NCBI GenBank assembly: GCA_913030785.1
Contig: CAJWER010000112.1
Location: 1-9,052 of the forward strand
Reading direction: 5' to 3'
DNA: 9,052 bases
From: an uncultured Chloroflexota bacterium
Lineage (GTDB): Bacteria > Chloroflexota > Dehalococcoidia > Lucifugimonadales > CAJWER01
Shown here in pieces: positions 1-5,850 of this stretch; position 1 is the stretch's first letter; every line of letters begins with the position of its first letter. Position numbers and translations under genes: made by a program. The notes below the pieces were generated by a model. That model searched no databases. It saw nothing but the letters and a program-made list of their open reading frames with translations, and was not told the DNA's origin.

Positions 1-4
1 TGGG

Positions 5-61
5 ACTCCTAGCCATTAGGTTCCATCAGTTACAGCTAATCACTTAGAGGATGCTGTTGGG
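5..61 (-). repeat. Dispersed ~60 bp repeat, copy A
   Basis: This copy aligns without gaps to copy B (747-803): 47 of 57 bases are identical and 9 of the 10 differences are transitions. It carries the ACTCCTAG block at 5-12, a CCTA/TAGG short inverted pair at 8-20, a GTTA/TAAT pair around a CAGC loop, and a GCTGTTGGG end. The core heptamer is ATTAGGT (15-21), one base off GTTRRRY. It lies downstream of the Cys-rich gene and marks the left end of the visible cassette-like array, which may continue beyond the window. The strand is set to match the genes it separates. Confidence 0.8.
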
Positions 62-106
62 ATGAAAAGCGAGGATGTTATTAAGGCTTATAAGTTGTTG
101 AGGATA

Positions 107-206
107 GGTAATGTATTACCAGCATCATTGGCGCCTGGACTTACACTTGGTTTTGTAAGTTGAGGTGCGCCTAGGAGCTCATGAGTTCCGGGAACAAACT
201 CATGAG
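107..206. other. Three consecutive perfect hairpins between gene and repeat
   Basis: Three perfect inverted repeats are packed into 100 bp: GGTAAT/ATTACC (107-112 with 115-120, 2-nt loop), ACTTACA/TGTAAGT (139-145 with 154-160, 8-nt loop) and CTCATGAGTT/AACTCATGAG (178-187 with 197-206, 9-nt loop). The last has a competing inner hairpin, GTTCC/GGAAC. None is followed by a T-run on either strand, so they do not look like intrinsic terminators. They lie between the stop of the Cys-rich gene (232) and repeat copy A. They could be a folded recombination site, a transcript-stabilising 3' end or a small structured RNA; the sequence does not decide. Confidence 0.6.
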
Positions 207-231
207 AATGCCTTCGGTCCTCGTCAGCCGC

Positions 232-645
232 TCAAGCTATTTCCATAATATGCTTTTCGCAATATGTATAATTCTCGATCACCATCTTGGCGTGGGTGGC
301 CGGGTTTAGACATTTCGTCATAGGTCCACCCTGAAGAGGGTTACCGAGATAGCCGCTGCAAGGGCACTGGGAGTCCCGTATTGGCAAATAGTCGACCGAT
401 TGCTGAAGGCCAAAAGACCGGTAGAGGTCGCCCACTTCACGGTCTAGATCGGCGTTCTCCTGGTCCACGTGCTCATTACAAAGGTGGTCTTCCACAAATT
501 TTTCCCTGACCACGCGGGTGGCAGGGTTTGGACACATTACGGGCAATTCAACTTCATCCTCTGGTTGTTCAGCGTTTCGCCACGCACACACATCCGCCTT
601 TGTGTCCCCCTCCCACATAAAGCCGCTGCTGCAATGCTCACACAT
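232..645 (-). CDS. Cys-rich protein with duplicated CxNPAT...CxxH motif, putative zinc binding
   Basis: The product is 137 residues and belongs to no family I recognise. I chose the ATG at 645 over an upstream in-frame ATG at 672 because GGAGGGAG (650-657) sits 7 nt before it, and a TATAAT-like -10 (672-677) overlaps the upstream ATG. The protein has a CEHC pair at residues 2-5, then two copies of one unit: C38-PNPAT with C56-NEH59, and C112-LNPAT with C129-EKH132. Further cysteines are at 20, 94 and 96. Each unit has the look of a CCCH or CCHC zinc site built from a conserved NPAT turn and a terminal CxxH; zinc binding is inferred. There is no signal peptide or membrane segment, so it is probably cytoplasmic. 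It is the only gene between repeat copies A and B and is AT-richer than the right-hand part of the window. Confidence 0.75.
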   Translation of the reverse strand: MCEHCSSGFMWEGDTKADVCAWRNAEQPEDEVELPVMCPNPATRVVREKFVEDHLCNEHVDQENADLDREVGDLYRSFGLQQSVDYLPIRDSQCPCSGYLGNPLQGGPMTKCLNPATHAKMVIENYTYCEKHIMEIA

Positions 646-671
646 TACTCTCCCTCCAAGGCTGAACCCCA

Positions 672-677
672 ATTATA
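672..677 (-). promoter_or_regulatory. Candidate -10 box for the Cys-rich gene
   Basis: The minus strand reads TATAAT here, 26 bp upstream of the chosen ATG at 645. This would give a short leader that contains the Shine-Dalgarno sequence. The hexamer 17 bp upstream (AAAGAG) is a poor -35, so the call rests on a perfect -10 and its placement. If real, the unit between copies A and B carries its own promoter. Confidence 0.4.
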
Positions 678-746
678 TTGAAACGGCGCTTTGTCTCTTT
701 TCGACCAGGCATCTTCACTTGAGGTATTCGCAGCATCCTTCAGCGA

Positions 747-803
747 ACTCCTAGTCGTTAGGCTTTATCGGTTACAGCTAACCACTTAAAGGAAGCTATT
801 GGG
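747..803 (-). repeat. Dispersed ~60 bp repeat, copy B
   Basis: This is the best-structured copy. GTTAGGC at 757-763 matches GTTRRRY exactly (minus strand GCCTAAC, matching RYYYAAC). GGTTA-CAGC-TAACC (770-783) is a perfect 5-bp hairpin, and CCTA/TAGG (751-754 with 759-762) brackets the core. It ends in GCTATTGGG, corresponding to GCTGTTGGG in copy A. It lies about 100 bp upstream of the Cys-rich gene and about 120 bp downstream of the propeller gene. Confidence 0.8.
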
Positions 804-923
804 CTGTCAACATGAGGCAACGGAAAATATCGAGTTCAATCACTTATTTTGAGGTCTTTTGTTGACCGATATTCGGTTTGCAGATCACTATGACGGAACT
901 ACACTACGATATCTAAATGTAAA
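804..923. other. Non-coding segment with interlocked inverted repeats
   Basis: This AT-rich spacer lies between the propeller gene stop (924) and repeat copy B. GTCAAC (806-811) is complementary to GTTGAC (861-866), and AATATCG (826-832) is complementary to CGATATT (867-873). The pairs interlock rather than nest, as in a pseudoknot. The stems are short enough to arise by chance. I see no gene here. Confidence 0.3.
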
Positions 924-1616
924 TCACCTTTGGATGATGCCTATCTCCGGATAACCTCTCATTCCCTCTACAATCGGAAAGTCCGCGTCCGAATACCAAA
1001 GCTCTTGATCTCGTATAGTCAATCCATGTGGGTCAGGACCATCTTTTGACAAGAGTATCCGGTCAATCTCATTGCCCGTATTCTTATCAAATTTAACTAT
1101 GATCTTTTCAGCTCGATCAGCGCACCAAATCCCGTTACCGTCTAACGCCAACCCGTGCAGCACGTTCAAATTACAGGGAAATGTTTGTAGCATTTCATAA
1201 GTGTTACCATCAATCAAAATCAACGACTTTGGATTAAACGCCGTCAACCAAATATTGCCATTATCCCACTCGATCCCATGGATTCCACCACCATCTGGAG
1301 TGGGGAAAAAGCCAACCGTTTCACCTGTATCAGGATCTATCTTTCTAACTTTCGACACGTGATTGTCATATTGCCTAGGTGGACGGGCGCTCGCTTTACC
1401 ATTGCAAGCGGTCCATATAAATCCTCCCCCAACAGTTATTCCTGATCCATTCTCAGTTTCTGTTCCAATAACTCGTTTAACTTTCCCGGTTTCATCTAAA
1501 ACGAAAACATCATCTGTAAGTTGATCCATCACGAATAATTCATTATCGAACCATTGCAACCCATTAGGCATTCGAACAGGGGTATTGAAGGGAACTGAAA
1601 CTTCGCTGTTACTCAT
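924..1616 (-). CDS. Small beta-propeller protein (SMP-30/Vgb/PQQ-propeller-like)
   Basis: The product is 230 residues. The ATG at 1616 is preceded by AAGGAAT at suitable spacing. The protein shows a recurring blade motif, roughly (H/N)G-(I/L)-x(3)-D-x(2)-x-(I/L)-W-x-x-D/A. It is seen near residues 17-31 (PNGLQWFDNELFVMD), 58-70 (GITVGGGFIWTA), 111-125 (GIHGIEWDNGNIWL), 152-167 (LHGLALDGNGIWCAD) and 195-210 (PHGLTIRDQELWYSD). Such repeats are typical of SMP-30/gluconolactonase, streptogramin-lyase-like and related propellers; no specific reaction can be assigned. About five blades are visible, short for a closed six- or seven-bladed propeller, so it may be a compact form or complete a blade by oligomerising. 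There is no signal peptide. It is the only gene between repeat copies B and C and is clearly AT-rich. Confidence 0.8.
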   Translation of the reverse strand: MSNSEVSVPFNTPVRMPNGLQWFDNELFVMDQLTDDVFVLDETGKVKRVIGTETENGSGITVGGGFIWTACNGKASARPPRQYDNHVSKVRKIDPDTGETVGFFPTPDGGGIHGIEWDNGNIWLTAFNPKSLILIDGNTYEMLQTFPCNLNVLHGLALDGNGIWCADRAEKIIVKFDKNTGNEIDRILLSKDGPDPHGLTIRDQELWYSDADFPIVEGMRGYPEIGIIQR

Positions 1617-1703
1617 TAAGATTCCTTACTACTTTGATCGTTGACGTGGCGTATTTGAGAAGGGAAAAGATAAATCCTGCCAGTTGTGTGGGCGAAAATT
1701 TGG

Positions 1704-1765
1704 ACTCCTACAGTTAGGCACATTCTATCAACTGCATCGGTGCTATTAGGGATAAGGCTGTTGTG
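1704..1765 (-). repeat. Dispersed ~60 bp repeat, copy C (diverged)
   Basis: The left end ACTCCTA (1704-1710) and the core GTTAGGC (1713-1719, exact GTTRRRY) match copies A and B, with one base fewer between them. The middle is diverged but still holds a small hairpin around ACTG-CAT-CGGT. The right end, ATTAGGGATAAGGCTGTTG, corresponds to TTAGAGGATGCTGTTG in copy A with a small insertion. It lies about 88 bp upstream of the propeller gene and about 83 bp downstream of the lipoprotein gene. Confidence 0.65.
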
Positions 1766-1848
1766 AGGTAGATTGGCGTGGGTCTGGGCCTTCTTGATAG
1801 GCATACAGAACGGCGAATCGTCACGACAAAATTATGTTGTGGCTGGAC

Positions 1849-2346
1849 TTAACAGTCGTGATAGCGCCACGCACCTGATTCTATTAGATACAACTGACGT
1901 TCGGGGCCTAAGACTATCTTGTCGCCAAGCTTCCATGTTTGTTCGACGTAAGCCCATGGAGAACTCCAACTTTCTACGTTGTAATATCGGTTGGCTTCTT
2001 GGGCATCCTTTAACTCCATCTTCAACATCTCCAGAACCCAAGGCCTTACTCTCTCATACACCACCCCCTTGTAGTCAGCCAAGGAAGTCTCGTTTCGGCA
2101 TATTACAGACCAGCTACCATACAACCCTTCTAACGCCTCGGTGGTGATATCGCTGGCCAAGAACCATGCGTCCCGATTATTTGCCAGCGCAAGTAGTTCC
2201 TCTTTCATCGCAGAGTCCAATTCAATTTCCGTTGGAGAAAGACCGCCTCGACGTGGCGCATCACGCTGACTTCCTTTATCACAAGCTACCAGCAGCAACA
2301 TCAGTGCCGGCAGTAGCAGGAGTAGCGGTATGGACTTCAGCTTCAT
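1849..2346 (-). CDS. Hypothetical lipoprotein
   Basis: The product is 165 residues. The ATG at 2346 has GGAGGG upstream (AACGGAGGGTATAGGA). The N-terminus is a textbook type II signal peptide: basic MKLK, a leucine-rich core at residues 6-19, and the lipobox L19-V20-A21-C22. Cleavage would give a lipid-modified Cys22 followed by Asp23, which favours the inner membrane in enterobacteria; whether that holds here is unknown. The mature part is soluble, acidic and tryptophan-rich, without a domain I recognise. It has helical stretches near residues 42-60 and 100-122 and ends in a YHDC tail. Its start lies 20 bp after the stop of the truncated dapA-like frame, so it may be co-transcribed with the dipeptidase operon. 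It is the only gene between repeat copies C and D. Confidence 0.8.
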   Translation of the reverse strand: MKLKSIPLLLLLPALMLLLVACDKGSQRDAPRRGGLSPTEIELDSAMKEELLALANNRDAWFLASDITTEALEGLYGSWSVICRNETSLADYKGVVYERVRPWVLEMLKMELKDAQEANRYYNVESWSSPWAYVEQTWKLGDKIVLGPERQLYLIESGAWRYHDC

Positions 2347-2366
2347 TCCTATACCCTCCGTTGTAC

Positions 2367-2516
2367 TTAATCTCCATGGGACTCCGAGCCGTCAGGCACC
2401 CACCATTTGGCCGTCTCGGCCATGCGGGAATAGTCCACCTCGAAGTCGTCATCAAACGGGGTGGCCACCGTGGTTACAGCGCCGACTATCTGCTGTTTTA
2501 TCTTGGTCCGGTCCAT
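2367..2516 (-). pseudogene. Truncated DapA/N-acetylneuraminate lyase-family gene remnant
   Basis: A 49-codon frame starts at the ATG at 2516, with AAGGAG 7 nt upstream, and ends at TAA (2367-2369). Residues 10-40 (IVGAVTTVATPFDDDFEVDY, then SRMAETAKWWV) match the family's N-terminal strand and first helix, including the conserved T-PF-x3-x-VDY segment. The family normally runs about 290-310 residues as a TIM barrel with a Schiff-base lysine, so this is only the first barrel element. After Val40 the frame enters repeat copy D, giving the non-family tail PDGSESHGD. It lies 99 bp downstream of the dipeptidase-like gene in the same orientation, so an intact operon probably ran dipeptidase then DapA-like before disruption. 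Members cleave or form pyruvate aldol adducts; which substrate this one used cannot be told. The remnant cannot be active. Confidence 0.75.
2378..2397 (-). repeat. Half copy of the dispersed repeat (copy D) at a gene break
   Basis: The minus strand reads GCCTGACGGCTCGGAGTCCC, corresponding to the GCCTAACGRCTAGGAGT core of the other copies. The plus-strand heptamer GTCAGGC (2391-2397) is one base off GTTRRRY. Only the right half (minus-strand sense) of the repeat is present; where the left half should be, the sequence codes for DapA-family residues. The copy therefore sits exactly at the boundary between the GC-rich operon and the AT-rich array and looks like a recombination junction. Confidence 0.65.
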
Positions 2517-2615
2517 GCTGTCACTCCTTGATCCGCTGTCCTACGAACACTCACGCTGGCCGAGTCGATGTCGTCGGCCACACTGCCAGCCACCCGACTC
2601 AACGGACAGAAATTC

Positions 2616-3719
2616 CTACGCCGGCAACCACATCTCAAAGAAACGCTGCCAGTTGCGGAACATGATGTTCTCGATGTCATCCTGTTTATAGCCGCGTCCG
2701 TCCAGGATCTCCGCCACCTTCTGATAGTCAGCCACCGTATCGACCTCGAAGGGCGCGCCGTCCGCTCCGCCCTGCCCGTCGGTGTCTCCGCCAATTGCCG
2801 AGTGCAGCGAATTACCAGCCATCTGACAAACGTGGTCGATGTGGTCGCAGTAGTCATCGAGGGTCACCGCCGACTCGGGAAACACATCTCGCCTCGGCGG
2901 TATGTTCGCCCAATCGACTCCCTCTCGATACAACATCCACGTGTCCATCGAGTGGCCGATGACCGCTCCTCGATCGATGATCTGTCGGAGCAGCTCATCC
3001 GGTATCTGTCGCTCACCCGGGGTTATGGCCCGACAGTTCTGATGCGTGGAGATCACCGGACCTGTGAAATTATCCAGCTCTTGCCGTATGGATTCGTCCG
3101 ACGTGTGGGACACGTCCAGGATCATCCCGAGCGAATCCATCTCCCTCAGCAGACCCACCGCGTCGTTCTGCAAACCGCCGTCCGTCCCCGTGCCCGTTCC
3201 GTGCGAGTACCGGCTGACGCCGTAGTGTGACAGACTCACAACGCGGAGTCCGCTTTCGTACCACTCGTGGACCTGCTCGGGCCAAAGAATTGGGTCCGCA
3301 CCCTCCATTCCCAGAACGAACCCCACTGGCAGGTCGTCATGGCTATCCGCCTCGAACCATGCCTTCATATGGTCGCTGAACTCGCCCCGAGAGCTGAGCA
3401 TCCTCACGTGTCCCTCGGCTTGAAGAATTCGGTAGTACGCAAGCTGTCCCTGGGCCTGGGCATACGACAGCTCATCAGTCCTGACGTCACCATGATCGTG
3501 CCCGTCGCGCAAAACACAACCCAGTACCTTGACGATCGCTGCAGCGACCTCCGCCTTCCTCATCTCTGGGATCGTCGCCATGATGCCGCTATCGGGCCGG
3601 CCCGGGCTCTCGACGAAATCTGGGCGTACTCCCCTTGCCTGCTCAATCGGCACAGTCAACTGTCGCTGCGAGCGAATCGCTCCCCCGGCCATCGGATAGT
3701 CGCCGTCAATAATCAGCAT
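2616..3719 (-). CDS. Membrane-dipeptidase-like protein (peptidase M19 fold) with altered metal site
   Basis: The product is 367 residues, normal for the amidohydrolase-fold M19 family, whose classical members hydrolyse dipeptides at a binuclear zinc site. The ATG at 3719 follows AGGAGGT at good spacing. Recognisable motifs are GMEGAD with the bridging Glu139, LSHYGVSRYSHG (163-174), LDVSHTSDE with His205, STHQNCRAI with His226 and Arg230, and IGGDTDG with Asp312. The N-terminal HxD metal motif (usually DGHND) is instead DGDYPMA at residues 5-11, so the first His and Asp ligands are not in their usual form. There is no signal peptide, unlike secreted M19 enzymes. The metal centre, and so the substrate, may differ from true dipeptidases. 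It is the first gene of a minus-strand operon with the broken dapA-like frame and is divergent from the PhyH operon. Confidence 0.88.
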   Translation of the reverse strand: MLIIDGDYPMAGGAIRSQRQLTVPIEQARGVRPDFVESPGRPDSGIMATIPEMRKAEVAAAIVKVLGCVLRDGHDHGDVRTDELSYAQAQGQLAYYRILQAEGHVRMLSSRGEFSDHMKAWFEADSHDDLPVGFVLGMEGADPILWPEQVHEWYESGLRVVSLSHYGVSRYSHGTGTGTDGGLQNDAVGLLREMDSLGMILDVSHTSDESIRQELDNFTGPVISTHQNCRAITPGERQIPDELLRQIIDRGAVIGHSMDTWMLYREGVDWANIPPRRDVFPESAVTLDDYCDHIDHVCQMAGNSLHSAIGGDTDGQGGADGAPFEVDTVADYQKVAEILDGRGYKQDDIENIMFRNWQRFFEMWLPA

Positions 3720-3833
3720 TTTCGACCTCCTGCATTGTCCCCTGGTAGATCACAGTGTTGAGGCATGATACAACTTCACGACGGCGGCACAAACCTGGAA
3801 CTCAATTGGCTGCTCAAACCCTCTGGCTCCCCA

Positions 3834-3862
3834 TTGACGTGTATTGACCCCAGCATTATCAT
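3834..3862 (+). promoter_or_regulatory. Candidate sigma-70-type promoter for the PhyH operon
   Basis: TTGACG (3834-3839) and TATCAT (3857-3862) are separated by exactly 17 bp. Each is one base off the TTGACA/TATAAT consensus. The predicted start of transcription near 3869 leaves a leader of about 55 nt before the ATG at 3924. The rest of the 204-bp divergent region (3720-3923) shows no convincing promoter for the dipeptidase side and no obvious long operator palindrome. Confidence 0.55.
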
Positions 3863-3923
3863 CGGTGCGTCTTTGCCAAAGCCGCGTTAGACTATCAAGT
3901 GAGACTAGACGAGGAGGCCCCCA

Positions 3924-4910
3924 ATGACACGCCTCAGTGCAGAACAGCTCGAGCACTTCCACCGGGAAGGTTATGTAGTCGTGGAGGACCTCCTGGACCC
4001 CGAGGAGGTCCTGGACCCACTGGAGGCCGAGTTCGGTACGATACTCGATAGTCTCGCTACCGAACTGTACGATGATAGCGCAATCACATCTACCTACGAG
4101 GATATGCCCTTCGGGGACCGCCTGACCCGAATCTACCAGGAGAGCGGAAAAGTACACTCCCAGTACTTCGACTTCTCTCTTCCTCAGAAGAACGTGACCT
4201 ATGACACCCCCATGTCTCACGGCCCGGCAGTCTTCAACGCACTAACGTCGCCGGTGCTCTTGGACGCGGTCGAGTCCATCATGGGCCCCGAAATCTACTC
4301 CAATCCCACTCAACACGTCCGAATCAAACCCCCTGAAGCCCTCACGCCGACAAACCCGGACACGGGACAATTGCAACTTGGTGCCACCCCGTGGCATCAG
4401 GACAATGGGGTAGTCACAGAGGAGGCAGACGACACGGACATCCTTACAGTCTGGTTCCCCGTATGGGACGCCGACGAGGACTCCGGATGCCTCCATCTGG
4501 TTCCACGAAGTCACCGTGAAGGGCTGAACCAGCACTGTCCCGGTGGAACCGCGACTCTCGCCGCAGGCATTCACATCCCCGACCATCTCTTCCGCAAGGG
4601 AGACGCCATCACTGTGCCATTGCGGCGTGGCAGTGCACTTTTCATGCACCGTCTAACCTGCCACGGGTCGCTGCCCAACAATAGCGACCGCATCCGATGG
4701 AGTCTCGATCTGCGATACAACCCAGCTGGACAGCCCACCGGACGGGAGGCGTTCCCAGGTTTCGTCGCCCGTAGTGAAGCGCAACCCGAGACGGAGTTGA
4801 ACGACGCCGAGGCATGGGCTCAACTCTGGCGCGACACCCGTGAGCAATTGGCCCGGGAGAACGATCGCAGCTACAACCGTTGGTCGTCAGACGATCCCGC
4901 CTGCGCCTAG
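3924..4910 (+). CDS. Phytanoyl-CoA dioxygenase (PhyH)-family Fe(II)/2-oxoglutarate oxygenase
   Basis: The product is 328 residues, with GAGGAGG (3911-3917) just before the ATG at 3924. The family hydroxylates small organic substrates using Fe(II), O2 and 2-oxoglutarate on a double-stranded beta-helix. The iron facial triad is readable as H158-x-D160 (in TPWHQDNG) and H247 (in LTCHGSLPNNS); Arg258 in RIRWSLDLRY is the likely 2-oxoglutarate anchor. The N-terminal helix-strand EQLEHFHREGYVVVEDLL is typical of PhyH, as is the SGCLHLVPRSHREG segment (187-200). It is probably cytoplasmic and is not expected to use CoA esters merely because of the family name. It is the first gene of a three-gene operon, with the next start 13 bp downstream. 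The substrate is unknown; neighbouring sugar-active genes hint at a modified sugar or small polar metabolite. Confidence 0.93.
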   Translation: MTRLSAEQLEHFHREGYVVVEDLLDPEEVLDPLEAEFGTILDSLATELYDDSAITSTYEDMPFGDRLTRIYQESGKVHSQYFDFSLPQKNVTYDTPMSHGPAVFNALTSPVLLDAVESIMGPEIYSNPTQHVRIKPPEALTPTNPDTGQLQLGATPWHQDNGVVTEEADDTDILTVWFPVWDADEDSGCLHLVPRSHREGLNQHCPGGTATLAAGIHIPDHLFRKGDAITVPLRRGSALFMHRLTCHGSLPNNSDRIRWSLDLRYNPAGQPTGREAFPGFVARSEAQPETELNDAEAWAQLWRDTREQLARENDRSYNRWSSDDPACA

Positions 4911-4923
4911 CGGCCCAATACCG

Positions 4924-5844
4924 ATGAGATACTCCAGCATCCCCGGCGTCCAATCGGACATTTCGAGGGTGGTAATGGGATCACTAGCGTTCAAGGAAGC
5001 CGATTTCGCCAATCCTATATACGATGAGTTCTTCGGGCTCGGCGGGAACTGCTTCGAGACCGCAAGGCACTACGGGAACGCAGAAGAGGTCCTCGGCAAT
5101 TGGATCCGGAGTCGTGGCCTGCGCAAAGAAGTCGTGCTCATTACGAAGGGCGCGCACACGCCGAACTGCTACCCAGAGGCCGTAACCGAGGAACTGTTCG
5201 AGAGCCTTGATCGTCTCAAAACAGACTCCGTAGAGGTGTACTTCCTTCACCGCGACAATCCGGATGTCCCGGTCGACGAGTTCGTAGACGTGTTAAATGA
5301 GCACATGAACGCGGGCCGAATCAAGGTTTTCGGCGGTTCTAACTGGACCACCGAACGAGTACAGAAAGCGAACGAGTACGCCACGAGACATGGGCTCGTC
5401 GGCTTCACCGCCCTCAGCAACAACTTCAGCCTGGCACGAATGGTGGAACCACCCTGGGAGGGATGCGTGGCCGCGTCTGATACCGACTCGCGCGAATGGC
5501 TCACCGAACAGCAGATGCCCTTGTTCCCCTGGTCAAGCCAGGCTCGCGGTTTCTTCGTAGAGGGCCGCGCAGTTCCGGAAGATCGGTCGGACACCGAGCT
5601 CGCCAAATCCTGGTATAGCGACGACAATTTCACGCGGCTCAAGCGAGCTCGGGCCCTCGCCTCGGACCAGAAGGTTAACGCGACCGCTATCGCCCTCGCA
5701 TACGTCCTCCACCAACCGTTCCCAACTTTTCCGATCATTGGGCCTCTGTCGCCCCTGGAGATGTCGACATCGTTGGAGGCGCTATCCGTCGATATAACAC
5801 CTGCCGAGGTTCGGTGGCTTGACCTGAGAGACCGGGACCAGTAG
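4924..5844 (+). CDS. Aldo/keto reductase-family protein with Asp-to-Glu change in the catalytic tetrad
   Basis: The product is 306 residues. I chose the ATG at 4924 rather than the in-frame one at 4840, which lies inside the PhyH gene; the family's first strand begins right after MRYSSIPGVQSDISRVVMGS. No strong Shine-Dalgarno precedes it, so translation may be coupled to PhyH (13 bp gap). The AKR (beta/alpha)8 barrel uses an Asp-Tyr-Lys-His tetrad with NADPH. Here Tyr50 (ARHYG), Lys75 (LITKG) and His109 (FLHRDN) are present, but the Asp of the usual DTA motif is Glu45 (FETARHYG). The tail PIIGPLSPLEM resembles the nucleotide-binding end of the family. This fits NADPH-dependent sugar or ketone reduction, perhaps acting with PhyH, but the Glu may alter activity. 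It is followed 6 bp later by the sialidase-like gene. Confidence 0.88.
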   Translation: MRYSSIPGVQSDISRVVMGSLAFKEADFANPIYDEFFGLGGNCFETARHYGNAEEVLGNWIRSRGLRKEVVLITKGAHTPNCYPEAVTEELFESLDRLKTDSVEVYFLHRDNPDVPVDEFVDVLNEHMNAGRIKVFGGSNWTTERVQKANEYATRHGLVGFTALSNNFSLARMVEPPWEGCVAASDTDSREWLTEQQMPLFPWSSQARGFFVEGRAVPEDRSDTELAKSWYSDDNFTRLKRARALASDQKVNATAIALAYVLHQPFPTFPIIGPLSPLEMSTSLEALSVDITPAEVRWLDLRDRDQ

Positions 5845-5850
5845 GAGCGA

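Noticed and set aside
62..163. 33-codon plus-strand frame (MKSEDVIKAYKLLRIG...) starting at the edge of repeat A
   Set aside because: It reads like protein, but it has no clear Shine-Dalgarno, overlaps two of the hairpins and runs against the array orientation. There is too little to call a gene.
165..180. Inverted half copy of the repeat core (CCTAGGAGCTC)
   Set aside because: Only the 7-8 bases of CTAGGAG are shared, and they sit in two overlapping restriction-like palindromes. Chance is the simpler explanation.
178..206. Intrinsic terminator for the Cys-rich gene
   Set aside because: The stem is strong, but neither side is followed by a T-run, so I list it only as structure.
1616..1804. 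62-residue minus-strand frame upstream of the propeller gene, its stop overlapping that gene's ATG
   Set aside because: It spans repeat copy C, has no convincing ribosome site and shows no domain; most likely a chance open frame.
1773..2147. 124-residue plus-strand frame opposite the lipoprotein gene
   Set aside because: It is antisense to a well-supported lipoprotein gene with signal peptide and Shine-Dalgarno, and has low-complexity, non-family sequence.
2568..3230. 220-residue plus-strand frame opposite the dipeptidase-like gene
   Set aside because: It is a mirror frame of a GC-rich gene with clear M19 motifs on the other strand.
3740..3790. Promoter for the dipeptidase-like gene on the minus strand (TTGTAT at the -35 position)
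   Set aside because: No acceptable -10 hexamer at 16-18 bp spacing.
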